A DNA stretch of 64,000 nucleotides, from assembly GCA_973895155.1 (NCBI GenBank), contig OZ316898.1:14570001-14634000 (forward strand). The letters are read 5' to 3'. Both the position numbers and the translations under genes were made by a program. Source of the DNA: Marsupella aquatica. Lineage: Eukaryota; Marchantiophyta. The notes beneath the pieces are model-generated. The model ran no database searches, had not been told where the DNA came from, and saw only the letters and a list, made by a program, of their open reading frames with translations. This document shows, in pieces, positions 46,273-58,533 of the stretch; positions within the stretch are counted from its first letter, which is position 1; each line of letters begins with the position of its first letter.

Positions 46273-46489
46273 ATATCACACTACTTTTCTTTTTTTAGCC
46301 AAGGTGGTGAATATCACCTTGTATGAATGAGAAGATGCTAGAAATATTCTTCTATTAATTTACGACATTACGGATAACGTCAGATGTCACTGCTTTTCTG
46401 TTTTAGCCAGGGTTGGTGAATATCACTTTGTATGAAGGAGAAGAAACTAATAATATTCTTAAATTAATTTATGACTGTTATATGTCACA
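46273..46489 (+). repeat. Two-copy tandem repeat of about 110 bases with hairpin
   Basis: Units start near 46273 and 46384. Both run through TTTTAGCCA, GGTGAATATCAC, TTGTATGAA, GAGAAG, AATATTCTT and ATTAATTTA. The first unit contains a perfect 7-base arm hairpin, CAAGGTG at 46300-46306 with CACCTTG at 46315-46321; in the second the arm is mutated. Confidence 0.85.
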
Positions 46490-47183
46490 TTGTTAAAGAG
46501 CAAAAAGTGTCAAAGGTTGTTGGCACTAACATGTATAGGGAACTAGAGTGTCAAAGGTTGTTGGCAGCCCCAAGGAAAAAATTTCAAGGGCCCCTAGGAC
46601 CATCAGCCTCAGCCCGTTGCTCTGGCTCCCTTGCCAAGCTCCAGGAACCCCATAGCACTCCACATCCTGGGGAGGAGGTTTCATGGCTGTAAAGTAAGCC
46701 CAGACCCTTGCATAATACTGAGTGTACAGTCCAGACTTCCAAAGGTTATTCATCCTAATACATGTCTATTTTGACTTATCCAAAAGAATTGAAATAATCA
46801 TCATAAGAATTCATGTGAGGAGTTATTTTAATTTGACTATATGAAAAACAAGTATTCAAAGAATGATTATAAGAAATTTAATGAAAAAAACTGCACACCT
46901 TTGTAAAAGTGAGAGTTAGTATTACAATACTGTATGACAAGTGCATTATTTTTCCAAGGCACTAGTCAATGTACCTGTATAGGTACAATACTTTATGATT
47001 CAAAGAGAAGGGGGTGAACTTTGTTCTTTTTTAATTTTATGCTCTATTTAATGGGGATCTCTATTTACATGACACCTGTTGATCAATAAACCATGAACAA
47101 TGTAAGCTTTATAACCAATGGCATATACTATGCACTCATCCAGAATACTAGTTCCTTGGTTGAAGGGTCCAACCTTGTCATGC

Positions 47184-47361
47184 AAGTAAGGAAATATGTC
47201 CCTCAAAATGATAAGTAAAAGATAGGGAACCTGATAAAAACTAAGGAAATGAATAAATTAAAGGGGCTTCCTAAGTAAGGAAATATGTCCCTCAAAATTA
47301 TAAGTAAAAGATAGGGAACCTAATAAAAACTAAGGAAATGAAACAAATTAAAAGGGCTACC
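47184..47361 (+). repeat. Two-copy 89-base tandem repeat
   Basis: Units 47184-47272 and 47273-47361 begin AAGTAAGGAAATATGTCCCT and agree almost throughout, with a few substitutions. AT-rich, non-coding. Confidence 0.92.
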
Positions 47362-48179
47362 AAAAATGACTAAATTCTAAATAGTACATAGCTAAAGCAT
47401 GGACTAGGTCAGATTAACATAGAAATGACTTGCAACCAATTTGAATGAGACAAGTTAGCCAAAGAGTGTCCCACCAGATAGCAGCCTCGAAGTGCAGATG
47501 AATACCATATCCCTCAAAACCAATGTTTTTCTTTATAAGGTACTAAAAAATGCAGATTCTATAAGGCACCCCAGCCATCACTAAACGACAAATATCTATT
47601 GTATTTCAATCTGCAAGTACAATGGACAAGGGACTAGTGCAAGGAGTAATTTCATGGCCTTGTCCAGTTGAATCATGCAGTACAAAAGCCCAGTGCAAGG
47701 GACTGTTCAATGTTCTGACAACACACTGTGGGGAAATGCATAAGGTATTTTCCGTGTAGTTACTGGGTACATATACTCTTAGCCAGCATTAAGCATAATG
47801 GCAAAACTTACTCTTTCATCTTTCATTTGCTCGAGTAATCACTAGACCCCTCAATAGGGGAAAGTTACAAATAATGGACTAAAACCACCAAATAAGGAGA
47901 TGAATCGCTAATCAAATGGTTTGAATTAAATCAAGGAGGTCTAATACACACTGGGCACTACACACTTACTACCCCAGGAGCGAAGTAGCCAACTCACCTC
48001 TTTCCAAAAATTGTAAATAGAAAGTCCTAATGAGACCCAGAATGTGGGTATTTGATAAGGTGCACTGTACCATAGGAGTCAAAATTTCAAGGTACCTGTC
48101 TCCCCAAAGTCTCCCCAAACCCTAACCCAAACCCCACCCATGTTTTGTTGCAAGTTACTTGATGTTAATTGACTCAAGG

Positions 48180-48395
48180 CCATGAGTATATTTTGCCACA
48201 AATTTTTTTGGGCTTTTTCTGGTTTCTTTACGGACCCCACTAGAGGTCCCTTCCAAAATTTGAGACTCCACAGTGCGCCATGTCATCATGATGCGCTGCA
48301 AACAGGTACGGATTGGTTTACAAAATAAAATTACTTCACCATTCGTGTTTGTGGCAGAATTTTGGTAAAATTAAGGACGTCATGCCGTAAACCTT
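48180..48395 (+). repeat. Dispersed repeat copy 1 of an inverted pair (with 56400-56610)
   Basis: On this strand: TTTACGGACCCCACTAGAGG, TCCCTTCCAAAATT, CCACAGYGYGCCAYRTCA-like sequence, and GGACGTCATGCCGT with TGATGTAA. The complement of 56400-56610 shows the same blocks in the same order, so these are two copies of one family in opposite orientation 8 kb apart. Confidence 0.7.
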
Positions 48396-48681
48396 GATGT
48401 AAATGTTTCAAAAATAACAGTTTGATTTACCCTGAGTTACCGACTGTTCAATTAGTAGTAGGCCCACCCTCCATTTTATTTACCCTGAGTAACCAACTGC
48501 CCACCCTCATTCTGAATTGTGGTTCAATTGAGTAAGTAAATCTCTCTCCGCAAGCTCTGCAACTTGATCATTGATGACAAAGTAATCAATGACGAGATAA
48601 AGCGCCTCTGTAACTTGAAAATTGTCTGGACCGTTCGTTCTTCAAGAACAGAAAAGAACTTAGGAGAACAGAGATGGTCTT

Positions 48682-48783
48682 TGTGTCGTGACAATTTTCT
48701 CGACCTTCTGCTGCCTGTGTCGTGACAATTTTCTCCACCTTTTGCTGCCTGTGTCATGACAATTTTCTCCACCTTCTGCTGCC
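48682..48783 (+). repeat. Three-copy 34-base tandem repeat
   Basis: Units 48682-48715, 48716-48749 and 48750-48783 each read TGTGTCRTGACAATTTTCTC followed by SACCTTYTGCTGCC. Only one to three differences separate them. Confidence 0.95.
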
Positions 48784-49646
48784 ACTCGCTTTTTAAGAAG
48801 GAAGAAGTGGACAGGGTTCTCTGTAGGTTGACAATTCTCTTGACCTTGTGTTACAAATTGTCCATCTATACAGACTAGCTATCTCTATCTGCTCAAGTAC
48901 GTACTTGATCTCCTTGACAATCAATTATTCGATATGCGTAGTTGTCGTGATCAAGTCAATCGCTTCAATCTTTGTAACTATGAAATCAAAACTATGTATG
49001 ATGCATTGATCCCCCAAAGGTCTTGCTAGCCTTGCAACTCAGAGCCAAATCATGGCTTCCGTTAAATAGGGGATAGATCTCCTCTCCTAGCTAGACTCAA
49101 TCCAGTCTGGCCACGAAAGACAAGATGTTACTCCAATGGATCGGCCACTTTGAAAAATTGACGGCTCTCCAATGCCTATAGGTACTGTAATTCGCTGAAT
49201 ATAAACATCTGAGGATGACTGAAGACTGGACGAATGGATTATTGACGACCAAAGTCTTGGCTGAAATAACTAAAATACAAGGATCAAAGACATTCATGAA
49301 CAGATATTAGTAAGGACCTCAAGTAATTGTATGCGCGTTGGGTTGTGCCGGTGTGCTACAAAAAATTGATGAAACTGTATTGCATGTTGGTGAACCACGA
49401 CATTGCATCCGTGACCTAAGGGTGCAGAATGTCCAGTACCGAGTGGTGAAAACATTTCCATGGCTAAAAAGCTAGTATTTAGATTTAGGAGCTGCCCAAA
49501 TGCCATAGATCGATGATCTACTTTCGGAGAAGATTGCTTCTCCTGATCGTTCCTTAGTGGAGGAGGTTCCTGATTGTTCCTGATCCCCCCAAATTTTGTC
49601 TGTGATTGCTACAATTGTTGATGTTGGGACTCGTTTCTTGCTGCAG

Positions 49647-49794
49647 GGAGAAGGTGGACATTCCGGCATCGAAAGGTCCCATTACACTCCAGGGCACTGG
49701 CATGAGACTCATGAAAATCACATTCACTCTGGACAATAAGGAAGCTAACGGAACATTGGCCAGCTCATCAGTCAAAGTATCTAGTGACAGATAG
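49647..49794 (+). pseudogene. Pectinesterase-like exon relic
   Basis: After a good acceptor (CTTGCTGCAG ending 49646) the frame reads EKVDIPASKGPITLQGTG, then ITFTLDNKEANGTLASSSV and a TAG at 49792-49794. This follows the early core of plant pectin methylesterases (a YREKVxIPxxKPxITLxG block, then a segment with GTxxSAxV before SDxF). The expected continuation, with the catalytic Gln/Asp/Arg region, is not found downstream, nor is a first exon upstream. I read it as an isolated fragment of a cell-wall pectinesterase gene; the match is short and was judged by eye. Confidence 0.5.
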
Positions 49795-50489
49795 GGGTCC
49801 ACGAACTAATTTTGTTGTGATTGTGGTGGGGGTGGGGGGGGGGTGCGGAGGGGAGGGGAGCAAGGGATGATTTTTTTTTCCGATTGAGAACTATGGAAAG
49901 AGCTTGTCATAAGAGATCTCTTGAATTTGCAAGAATTGAGAAGATGAGCAGGTGTCGTGACTCCACAATCGTTAGATTATAACGTATTTTATTTCCATAG
50001 CACTAGTTAGGCTTTAGCAGACTAGGTAGCACTCAACTCATTTGAGTTCCAGGTTCCCATAGATCATGGGATGGGGTATACCCAAGGGGTACCCAATGTG
50101 TGCTCACATTGGAGAGTTCGATCTTCTTTGTGTGTGCAGAGGCTGTAGAGGGTGAGAGAGATCAGCTCATAGTGGAGCTTGTGGAGCTTGGCTAAGTATG
50201 GCAGATATATGTGCTTGTTACATTTATATTGATTCTTCTCTCACGGCCATGGACTTAGCTCAAATCGGGCGAACCAAAATACTCACTTTGTCAGTGCTGA
50301 TTAATGGTGTATGCTGGTTCCTTTGCTGTCATGCTGTCCGATTAGATCCCCAATAACAATGAAGTGGACAGAGACATGCTATGCCTTTGCAAGTCAATCT
50401 TCTTGGTCAAAGTCAGATAGCAAACAATGCATGTTTTAATAACCTTACATCTAACTATCTATTTGCAATCAAAAGCTAATTGTCCGGGT

Positions 50490-50670
50490 AGGCAGTCTAG
50501 AGTGAAGCCTCTAGACCATGACTCGGGTGCATAGAAGTTAGGAGTGGGAGTGGAAAACAGATAGTGAGGGTGAGAGTGAGTCTCCTAAAATGGTTATGTA
50601 CTCACCTCTATTTATGTTCAATCACCTCTATGTATGTTGAAACTCTGGGTACTCAAGCTAGTATCATTTA
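50490..50670 (+). repeat. Dispersed repeat copy 2 (pairs with 25262-25425)
   Basis: Same ordered blocks as copy 1, including GTCTAGAGTGA, CTCTAGACCATGACTC, GTGGAAAAC and CACCTCTATTTATGTTCAA; here the CACCTCTATnTATGTT block is itself doubled (near 50603 and 50625). Confidence 0.6.
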
Positions 50671-51893
50671 AATAAGGCCAACATAGTGGCCAGCATATTG
50701 ATGGGGCCATATACTCAACCCTCCAGGCATTCTCTAAAGTCGCATTGTACCCTTATCATTACACGAACTATTTGGCAAGTGTTATAGAATCTCATCACCA
50801 TGTTACATGCACTCTTTTCCACTTCTGTCCAAGACCAGTCCCTTATTTCAGCTCCTTGTCTGGATGTCCTTAGCCTTTACAAAGAATGTGCAGATGGACA
50901 TTAGTACTTTTCCCAGACCAAAGTGAGTGGACCATTTTCAATCTGAAATTTAGTTCCAGGCCTATGATCAAAACAGGGGCCTGTATGGGGAATGCAAACA
51001 ATGCATTCCAAGAGAGTGTACGGACTTTGGCCACAAAATGTCACCCTTCAACCTTTACAAATCAGGACCCACCTGCCATGTAGGCTCGGGCAAACCAGTC
51101 TAAAATGGCAGCCAGAAGTCTGCTACAATCAAGCACAGCCAGCCACCTTAAGTAGGCTGGAATTGCATCTTGGTCTACAATTTAAGTCATCCATCGGCTC
51201 ATTCTTGTAAAGCCCCCTTAGTTGCCTACTCACCCTCAATCAGTGTCTAACCCCATTTTGCTATGTTAGGGACAGCTCTAATAGGGAGTCCCAAACAAGA
51301 TCATTCCCTAAATGTTATGGGCGGGGTGACTGACCCAAAAATTTGTGGTCCCCACAAAACGTGACCATCAACAACTTGGTGGGTCCGCACCAAAAATCAC
51401 TCAGCGCAGTATGCATCAATGCCCTTCAAGAATTGTCTGTGCAAATCCATAAATCCCCAATGCCCAGCTGATCATGGGATCCTGTAAAATACATCACAAT
51501 GGGAAACCATTTGGATTAAGTTTTTCCAGAAGTTGGGTTGTGGTGAAAATTCTTGGAGTGGCTAACTGAAAAAATAAAATGGAAACAGCAGCAATTGTGA
51601 CATGGTGTGATACCTACTAGTGAATTAAATCAAAACCCATATAACGTAGGGTGGGACTCGAGAGCCTTAACTCCTGAAGATGAGGGACCAAGTGTGTCAA
51701 TGTCAGATCAAGCATACAAATCATAGTTGATAGTTCTGCTTTTCCTGGGAGTGGAACATGGACAGTGTAATCGGTCGCTGCAGATGCTGCCGATGGACTA
51801 ATTGTGGTGGAATCATTTATGTCTTGCGGCTGCAGACCGCAGCTTTGCCGTCCTCGAAGGGGAATTATGCACTATCCGAATTGATGAACTGAG

Positions 51894-52103
51894 CTATTTC
51901 CGACAATCCGACGGTTCAAGCCGTGAAATCCAATCCTCTCTTGTCGGTTTTCCTCTGAAGAAATCAGACGTTAGCAATGCATCCAATTTCCGCTCAGCAA
52001 GGCCAATGAGTGTCTTTACTTCGCCGAGATTGGCTCGTATGTCATCTTGTGAGCTCCAAACATTTGCTGGTTTTTCTTTTTGCCACCGCCTCAGTGAGGT
52101 CAT
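51894..52103 (-). CDS. Unrecognised small ORF, 69 codons
   Basis: The ORF starts at 52103 and ends at TAG (51894-51896). The product is basic and helical in look (SLRRWQKEKPANVW, then LGEVKTLIGLAERKLDALL) and ends RLEPSDCRK. Its composition is more protein-like than neighbouring frames, and the DNA here is more GC-rich than its surroundings. I know no family for it. It may be a small gene, a first exon or chance. Confidence 0.25.
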   Translation of the reverse strand: MTSLRRWQKEKPANVWSSQDDIRANLGEVKTLIGLAERKLDALLTSDFFRGKPTREDWISRLEPSDCRK

Positions 52104-53904
52104 TGCGATTGCGGAGCGAGAGAACTACAGTAATGTAGTGTACTACTGTAGGAAGCTAGGATAGAGTCAACCCCTCCTCCTCTCATTCAATCCGAACAAG
52201 ATTTTTCCAACACCACACGCACACGCCACTGGACTCTACAGTGCTCCCCATGCTCTCGACCAGAATGATGCTTTCAGGGGCCCAAACCGCACCCACAGAG
52301 AATTACGGTACCAGCTTTGTGACCACTCGATAACCAAGAGAGAATCTGTTAACAATTGAACTGATTCTATTTGTCTGCCCATAACAGGAGATCTGGAACA
52401 GTTTTTTGTTATACCCTATTGTCATCCCGATTTGTAATTAATAATCAAAATTTTGTGTCTGGACAAAAATTTTAAACTGTTTATGATTCTCAAGAATATT
52501 GTAACGTAAACTTCAGAAACAGTCTAAGGAAAGTGAAGCCCGGATGGCCACCATGTTGGACACAATGCTCGGGTGGACCACACTTTGGTGGTCCATGGGA
52601 GAACTTGATGAACTGTGAGTTTTTAAAATTAGTTTTAGTTTTTCAATTGCAAGGAACTAGAGAAGGATGAGACATCAAAAAACGCTAGCCCTAAATGTTG
52701 CATATTAACACAATGAAAATTAATTTAATAGAATTTATCACTCCACAATTCATGATGAATAACTCAAACAAAATGGCCAAAAGAATCATTGTCACTTTGG
52801 TGGTAGTGTAACTTATCTACTCCTAGAGCACATCCTCAAAACTAAAAAATAATTGAATTTATGCTCTTCAAGTTATTACAACTAAACTAAAATTTGGGGA
52901 ATTAAATGTGGTCCATGAGGATTTCAAACTGCCATTGGTCCATGGAAGCATCATTTTCACAGTCTAAGTATTCTCAATTAAAATTTTCTTTAATTGAAAA
53001 ATACAATGAGAAAAAATTGAAGAAATAAGTATTAATTAGCTCTGGTCCTGTGCAAGTGGGGTTACTGACATGTCGAGGGTAAATTACATGCCAGCACCCT
53101 CAAGAAAGGATGAGTAGAGTTGCGACCTTGATCTGCACTAGTAACAAAGATGTAAATGAGAGAATCCTCAGGCCAGGCTGGCAAGTGGGTTATGACCAAT
53201 CTTGAAGGAGAGTATATAGAAAGAAGGAAGTCAGTATTATAGTTATGTGTCACCTTGCCAGCTGCTCTTGTAGAGAATCTGACAACATCACACAGGAGAA
53301 ACTAGCAAGCTTGCACACATACACGAGAGATATGCTTAGTAGACCCCTTTCTGGAAAAAGTTTGCTTAATCAACCCCCTTGATACTTTTCTCCAATCTGG
53401 ACCGTTGATGGACCTTTTGATCTCAGATCTGGACCGTTGATAGACCTCAGGGGGTCGATCAAGTAACAAGTTTCATTTTGGGGGTCGATCAAGAAAATAC
53501 GTCCACATCCACACAAGAAATATGTCGTTTGCCTTCATCTCGGCTATGTCCACAGGATCGAATGCAGGAGCTTTAGTAAGCTTTGGCCACCAATCATAGC
53601 CATATCAAGCCTCCAAATACAAGCTCCCCTAATATGCTAGGCACTATAGTCACATATAATCATCATTAAGACCCTAATGGTGATTAGTCTAAGATGTTAA
53701 CCCAAGACTAGAGTTAACCCTAACAGCTCTTTGCAAGGTCAGGTTTTACCTAGAGATGTTGCTATCAAGACATTGCCCAGAGATGTCAACTGCAACTTTG
53801 TTGTCAAGACATTTAGAGGTTTGAAGTGTAGCTTGTCTGATTTCATCAAGATGCTAAAATCTTGTATAAAGCAGTGTTCGTGATCCCTCCATGATTTCAC
53901 TTTT

Positions 53905-54170
53905 GCAAAAACGACACATCATGTGCAATGAAGCACAAAGTCCTTTTATTAATTTGGAAAGATTTTCAGAAAACTTTGACAAAAAGCATTAAGGTCCTTG
54001 AAATCAAATTTTGAGACTTGTAAGAAAGATCGGGTTTTTTTTTAATATTCCAAGTTAGAATATTAAAAATTAAAAGGGTAAAGAATATTTAAAGATCAAA
54101 ATTTCTTAACTTTAAGGGTAATTGAGCCTTCAAAACTCTGCAGGTGATTGGGGGGGGGGGGGCATACAGT
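53905..54170 (+). repeat. Dispersed repeat copy 2 (pairs with 32920-33130)
   Basis: Carries ACACATCATGTGCAATGAAGC, CAAATTTTGAGACTTGTAAG and TTCAAAACTCTGCAGGTGAT-like blocks in the order of copy 1 (each trimmed here to its core). It ends beside a run of 13 G at about 54150. Confidence 0.6.
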
Positions 54171-54719
54171 CATTTGAAGCACAGAATTGTCAGGCCCAAT
54201 TTAGGCAGTTGTCCGTTATCTGCCTAGCTGAAATTGGCCAAATGCTGAAATTGATACTTGTCCAATGGATCCTATTGTTTGATCTTTGTACTCCATGGAC
54301 CAACTCTTGTTCTTTATCCAAGTAAAACTAGCCCTGGTTACTCGTTCTTTGAACGTGAATAGTGTGGAGGACAATAAAAATGTCACCAAAATACATTCCT
54401 TACTCACATTTTTTGAAGGTTAATAAAATGATTAAAAAAACCATCATGCATGTCATTATTTTATTAATTATACATATCATGCTCTTTTCTATGCACATAT
54501 GTTATGGTGGGGCTATAGAGCTCATGTTTTAATATAAATAGAAATCATGACAAAAAGCATGTATGATTATTATTTGACATGCATCATAGTCACTTGCATA
54601 CCAAGAACTAAGTTTGGAGTTGCGTATCATTTAGGTTTTAGGTTATTGGGTTTAGGGAATGGCGAAGTACTTTTAACCTCACCTGAGTTGTATATGTGAA
54701 CTATGCTAAAGGGTCACTC

Positions 54720-54760
54720 GGCACCCTGCAACCCTGAACCCTAAACCCTAAATACCCCTT
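54720..54760 (+). repeat. Short interstitial telomere-like stretch
   Basis: AACCCTGAACCCTAAACCCT followed by AAAT resembles the plant telomere unit CCCTAAA, but only about two and a half units are present, so it is weak. Confidence 0.5.
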
Positions 54761-56399
54761 CATATGGAGAGTTTCTATAACTTAATTGGTAATGTCCAAG
54801 CATGACTCATTGGTTATGGTTGATATGACTACACTAAGCAACAACCAGGACTATAAAGTAGTAGCACAATCACATGAAAGGGAAACAACCAAAGAGTAAG
54901 TCATAACCAGGTCTTACATTACAAAACCAGCCACTAAAATTTTGCTGGGAGACCAAGTATGTATCTCTATATATGCAAATATTTGAATGTAGAAAAACCT
55001 CCACTTTTGAAGTAGTCTCAAAAAGTAGGCAGACTCTAAACACCACATCATCTCGCACATCATTCACAAATTGGGCATCCACTAATTCACAGAAAGAATA
55101 CACTGCAAGAACTGAAAAGCATTTCAGGGTTGGGTTTTACCCAAAGAGTGCTAGTCAGAAGACTTTGTGGACATTGTCGGACTTTGTGGACATTGTCTTC
55201 TCACCACACTTAACATTTTTCCAGCCAGAGTATATTTTGCTTGCCCATGCCATTTGGGCGCCGGGGGTAAATGGCCGACACTGGTGGTTTCGGGAGACAT
55301 TGTGGCCATTGACTTCTCCCCACACTTAGCATTTTCCAACCATCTGCACAACAGTACCTTGCTTTCCTCCGCAATCGAATCTGGCAGGTTTGTGCGCCTT
55401 TCATATGAAAGCCATGGAGTACTCGTCACCGTTCTTGTGTGGATGAAAACGACGTAATGAGTGGATAACACGCGCAAAACACAGAACAATGTTTACAAAG
55501 TGAAGACATTCACATGAATGTCTTCAAATCCGAATAGCCCTAATGTCGATGTACATGCGGGGCAAAAAGGACCGACATGTCTCCACAACATCACCTGCAC
55601 TCAGTTCAAGCCCCGATAACAGGCACAGTTCACTGCCAAATATTTGCATGGTTAGTGGTTGAGGCATACAGTCACAATTTACCCAGTTTGCTGCTTCTAA
55701 CCCAAAAACTCATCTTATAAGACATTTGGAAGAACAGTCAGTACGGATCATAAGAGGGGAAAGATTGGGGCAAAAACTTTTCCAGGGGGTTGATCAAGCA
55801 AACTATCTCTAGGAAGGGCACTATATATTAAGCAATCCCTCCAACAATTCATTATGGAGATTCTACTCTACATAATTAGTTCGTGGACCCCCACCTGTTT
55901 TTATTCGATTAGTGGACTACTACGTTGAGCTTCAGTGATCTGCTAGAGTAGTTGAGGTTGATCAGTCCTTATCGATCTTGTCAATGTCCTTATCGATTCT
56001 CGTTGCTTCTCCTTCTTTCTGCTCGATCTATTTGTTTCTGATTAAGATGTGCTGCGCCTCTTTTCTGTCCTCGATCAGTTCTCATTTTTCCTTTCTTCAT
56101 TCGGCTTCTGATCTTTTTTGATTTTGTTTCTCCAACATTCCTCTTTACTTTGCACTTCAAGAGGCGAAACTCCTTTCGAGCTTTCCTCTTTTCATTACTT
56201 TCATCAAAAGCCTTCCTCCCTTTCGAAATGTTGATGTGCTTCTTTTGTTCTGACGATTTTATTTCGGCAGTTACACAGGAATACGGTTACTGTTTACGTT
56301 GAACACTATTTACTTTTATAAAAAAACATTTATAAATTTAAGTAAAGAGAATATGGGTGAATGTTTTTAATCTCGCCCTTTGTATCAATAGATTTGGAT
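54761..56399. other. Repeat-bearing region without a gene
   Basis: An imperfect direct repeat of about 110-bases spacing lies at 55150-55340: ACATTGTCTTCTCACCACAC and CATTGACTTCTCCCCACAC, each followed by TTARCATTTTYCA. GGACTTTGTGGACATTGTC is doubled at about 55160-55196. No exon was recognised. Confidence 0.4.
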
Positions 56400-56610
56400 A
56401 AACTTTTAATTACTTTTACATTATGTTTTGACGGCATGGCGTCCATAAAATTACACGAAAAGCGACGTAAACAAGATGGAGAGGAGTTTTTTCTTTGCGC
56501 AAACATGACCATTCTTGTTTGTTGCGGTTGTTGCTGATGTGGCACGCTGTGGTGCCAGGAATTTTGGAAGGAACCTCTAGTGGGGTCCGTAAATAAATAT
56601 TTAAGGCCTT
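56400..56610 (-). repeat. Dispersed repeat copy 2 of an inverted pair (with 48180-48395)
   Basis: Plus-strand blocks TTTTGACGGCATGGCGTCC, CTGTGGTGCCAGGAATTTTG, GGAAGGAACCTCTAG and TGGGGTCCGTAAA are the complements, in reverse order, of copy 1. Confidence 0.7.
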
Positions 56611-58533
56611 CAAGTTTATTCAGGTCCAGTTACTATAGCCTTATGGGCGATAACAGACACTCAAACTTGAGCCAAGTTCACATATTTTGGGACACTCTGC
56701 CTACAATTCTTCTAAACAGACTTTAGCATATTATTATTATTGTATATAGTAAAAGGTGACATCTGAACTTTAAAAAAAAAAATTGGCTTCATCCAGGAAC
56801 TCCTTATTGGTATGTCCCAATGTATATCCTAGTGCCCACATTATTAATTATCAATGATTCCAAGGGGGTTTGGGCGATTTTCCAAAAAGTCACCGTAAAG
56901 GAACTGTAGCGAGGAATATGCGACGTCTTCATGTCGGAAATCTGACGCAGGAGTATCTCGAATTCTCTAAGCTCCACGTAGTTAGGGGACGTACAGTCCC
57001 AAAGAAAGGACCCAAAGAAAGGAGGTGCAGTACTGCATTCCCAAAGCAAGTCTAAGTGCATACTTTCTGTCAGGAAATTTACCATGTCCCTGAAAATAAA
57101 TAATTAAAAACTTTCACTCCTTCCCAAAGCAGTCCCTTCCCGTTTTGGGGGCCTTCGAGGACTCCACTTGTACTTTGGTGATTTTTAATAAATCTGTACT
57201 ACAGCCGTCTCTCTCTAAATGGACACTCCTCTGACTAAAAAGCCTCTGCGTGCATTTAACTACAGTAGGGTTTCCACCTCACAAGTGTTGACAAGAGCTA
57301 GGGTTTCCACTACCTCACAAGCGTCGACAAGAGCTGGAATGTCTCTAGGTCCAATGGGCACGGTGTCACTTGACATTCTCGTGCATTCCTCCTAAATTTT
57401 AATCGCTGCCCAGAATGTGATCGCTTAACATCATAAGTGCTGCAAATTTTACTTTACGTCAAAATGACTTTCACTTATCAATAATAAGTGTAAGTCAAAG
57501 GAACTATGTGCATACAAAGAAGTGTGCATAGACCCTTCCAAAGGATTTGCACATCTATGTTTAGTTTAGTGGAGCCCTCTTGTACTTACAAAAACTGTAA
57601 AACAAAGTGCAAAATGGTGAGGGAAGAAAAGGGAAGAAAAGGGAAGAATGATATGCCTGGCAATTATCCAGATTTTGCAATTAAGGAGTGCCCACTTAGG
57701 AAGAGACAATTGTATATGATATATGACTGAAATCTAGATGAATGACCCCATTCATGAACTCCACTGCAGAGTGAAGCCATAGGCCTTATCTGTCTGGTAC
57801 CAACATTTTCTGTTATTCAAACCCTGTGAGGGATGGGAGTGGGGGGTCTGCAGCATACAGGGAGACCTTCCTGTGCATCCGCAGGGTATTCCAGGTTGTT
57901 ATCAAAATTTCCCATTAGAAACAAATAAAAAGTGAAGAAATGGAAACAACAGGCCAATTGATTTAAGAAACAGCAGAAATAATCAATTTATCGCATGGAC
58001 CTTTTACCAGGTAATATTCAAGCAATCACCTCTAGTTGTAGAAAGGAAAATTGGGCAAGAGCGACTTGCAAAAACAAAGAAATAGAGGTAACAAGATACA
58101 TATACCACACTGCTACAGAACAAAAAGCGCCAATTGGAAGCAGTGTAGGGAACTGGAATGTAAAAGCCCCAATAAATCCTCACTTGCAGATATCCTTGGG
58201 GGATTGATTTCCAAAAATTGTAAGAACCATGTGCAATCCAAAGTAGATGTTTATGATGAAGACTATCTAAATTTTCAAAGATGTAGGTGATAAAAATAAG
58301 GTATTTTAAACTCTCAAAATGTATAGAATATTCTCTCATGTCTACATTTTATCAATTAGCACAGGTAATTAATATTGAAAATTCAGAATATTTTGAGAAT
58401 TTATTTTTCATAAATAAGGAGATTGTACTAGGCTAGGATTGCACGTGATACCCCAAAGTATAAACTAACCCCCCAAACATCAACCTCCAGATGGCAACTT
58501 CAGCCGTTGGATCCCAATAGTGAGGGACCAATT
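56611..58533. other. Non-coding stretch
   Basis: Apart from the repeat at 57266 I see nothing coding. A GGGAAGAAAA unit is repeated three times near 57622-57650. Confidence 0.4.
57266..57334 (+). repeat. Two-copy tandem repeat of about 34 bases
   Basis: TAGGGTTTCCAC begins both units (57266 and 57299); both continue CTCACAAGYGTYGACAAGAG. The second has a 3-base insertion. Confidence 0.9.

Larger units (their letters stand above)
46490..49646. other. Repeat-rich region without a gene
   Basis: Contains GTGTCAAAGGTTGTTGGCA twice (near 46506 and 46550), the 89-base and 34-base tandem repeats and one copy of an inverted dispersed repeat, listed separately. No exon with a recognised domain. Confidence 0.4.
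49795..53904. other. Intergenic region, mostly repeats
   Basis: Apart from the small ORF at 51894-52103 and the repeat copy at 50490, I see nothing coding. A GT-rich poly-G tract lies at 49826-49858, and two palindromes (GGGTATACCC at 50074-50083 and GGGTACCC at 50087-50094) sit side by side. At 53396-53447 TCTGGACCGTTGATRGACCT occurs twice. Confidence 0.4.

Noticed and set aside
48682-48783. Possible CRISPR-like array of 34-base repeats
   Set aside because: Units are directly adjacent without spacers and the genome is eukaryotic.
54720-54760. Possible chromosome-end or fusion point from CCCTAAA units
   Set aside because: Only about two and a half units; common in plant DNA.
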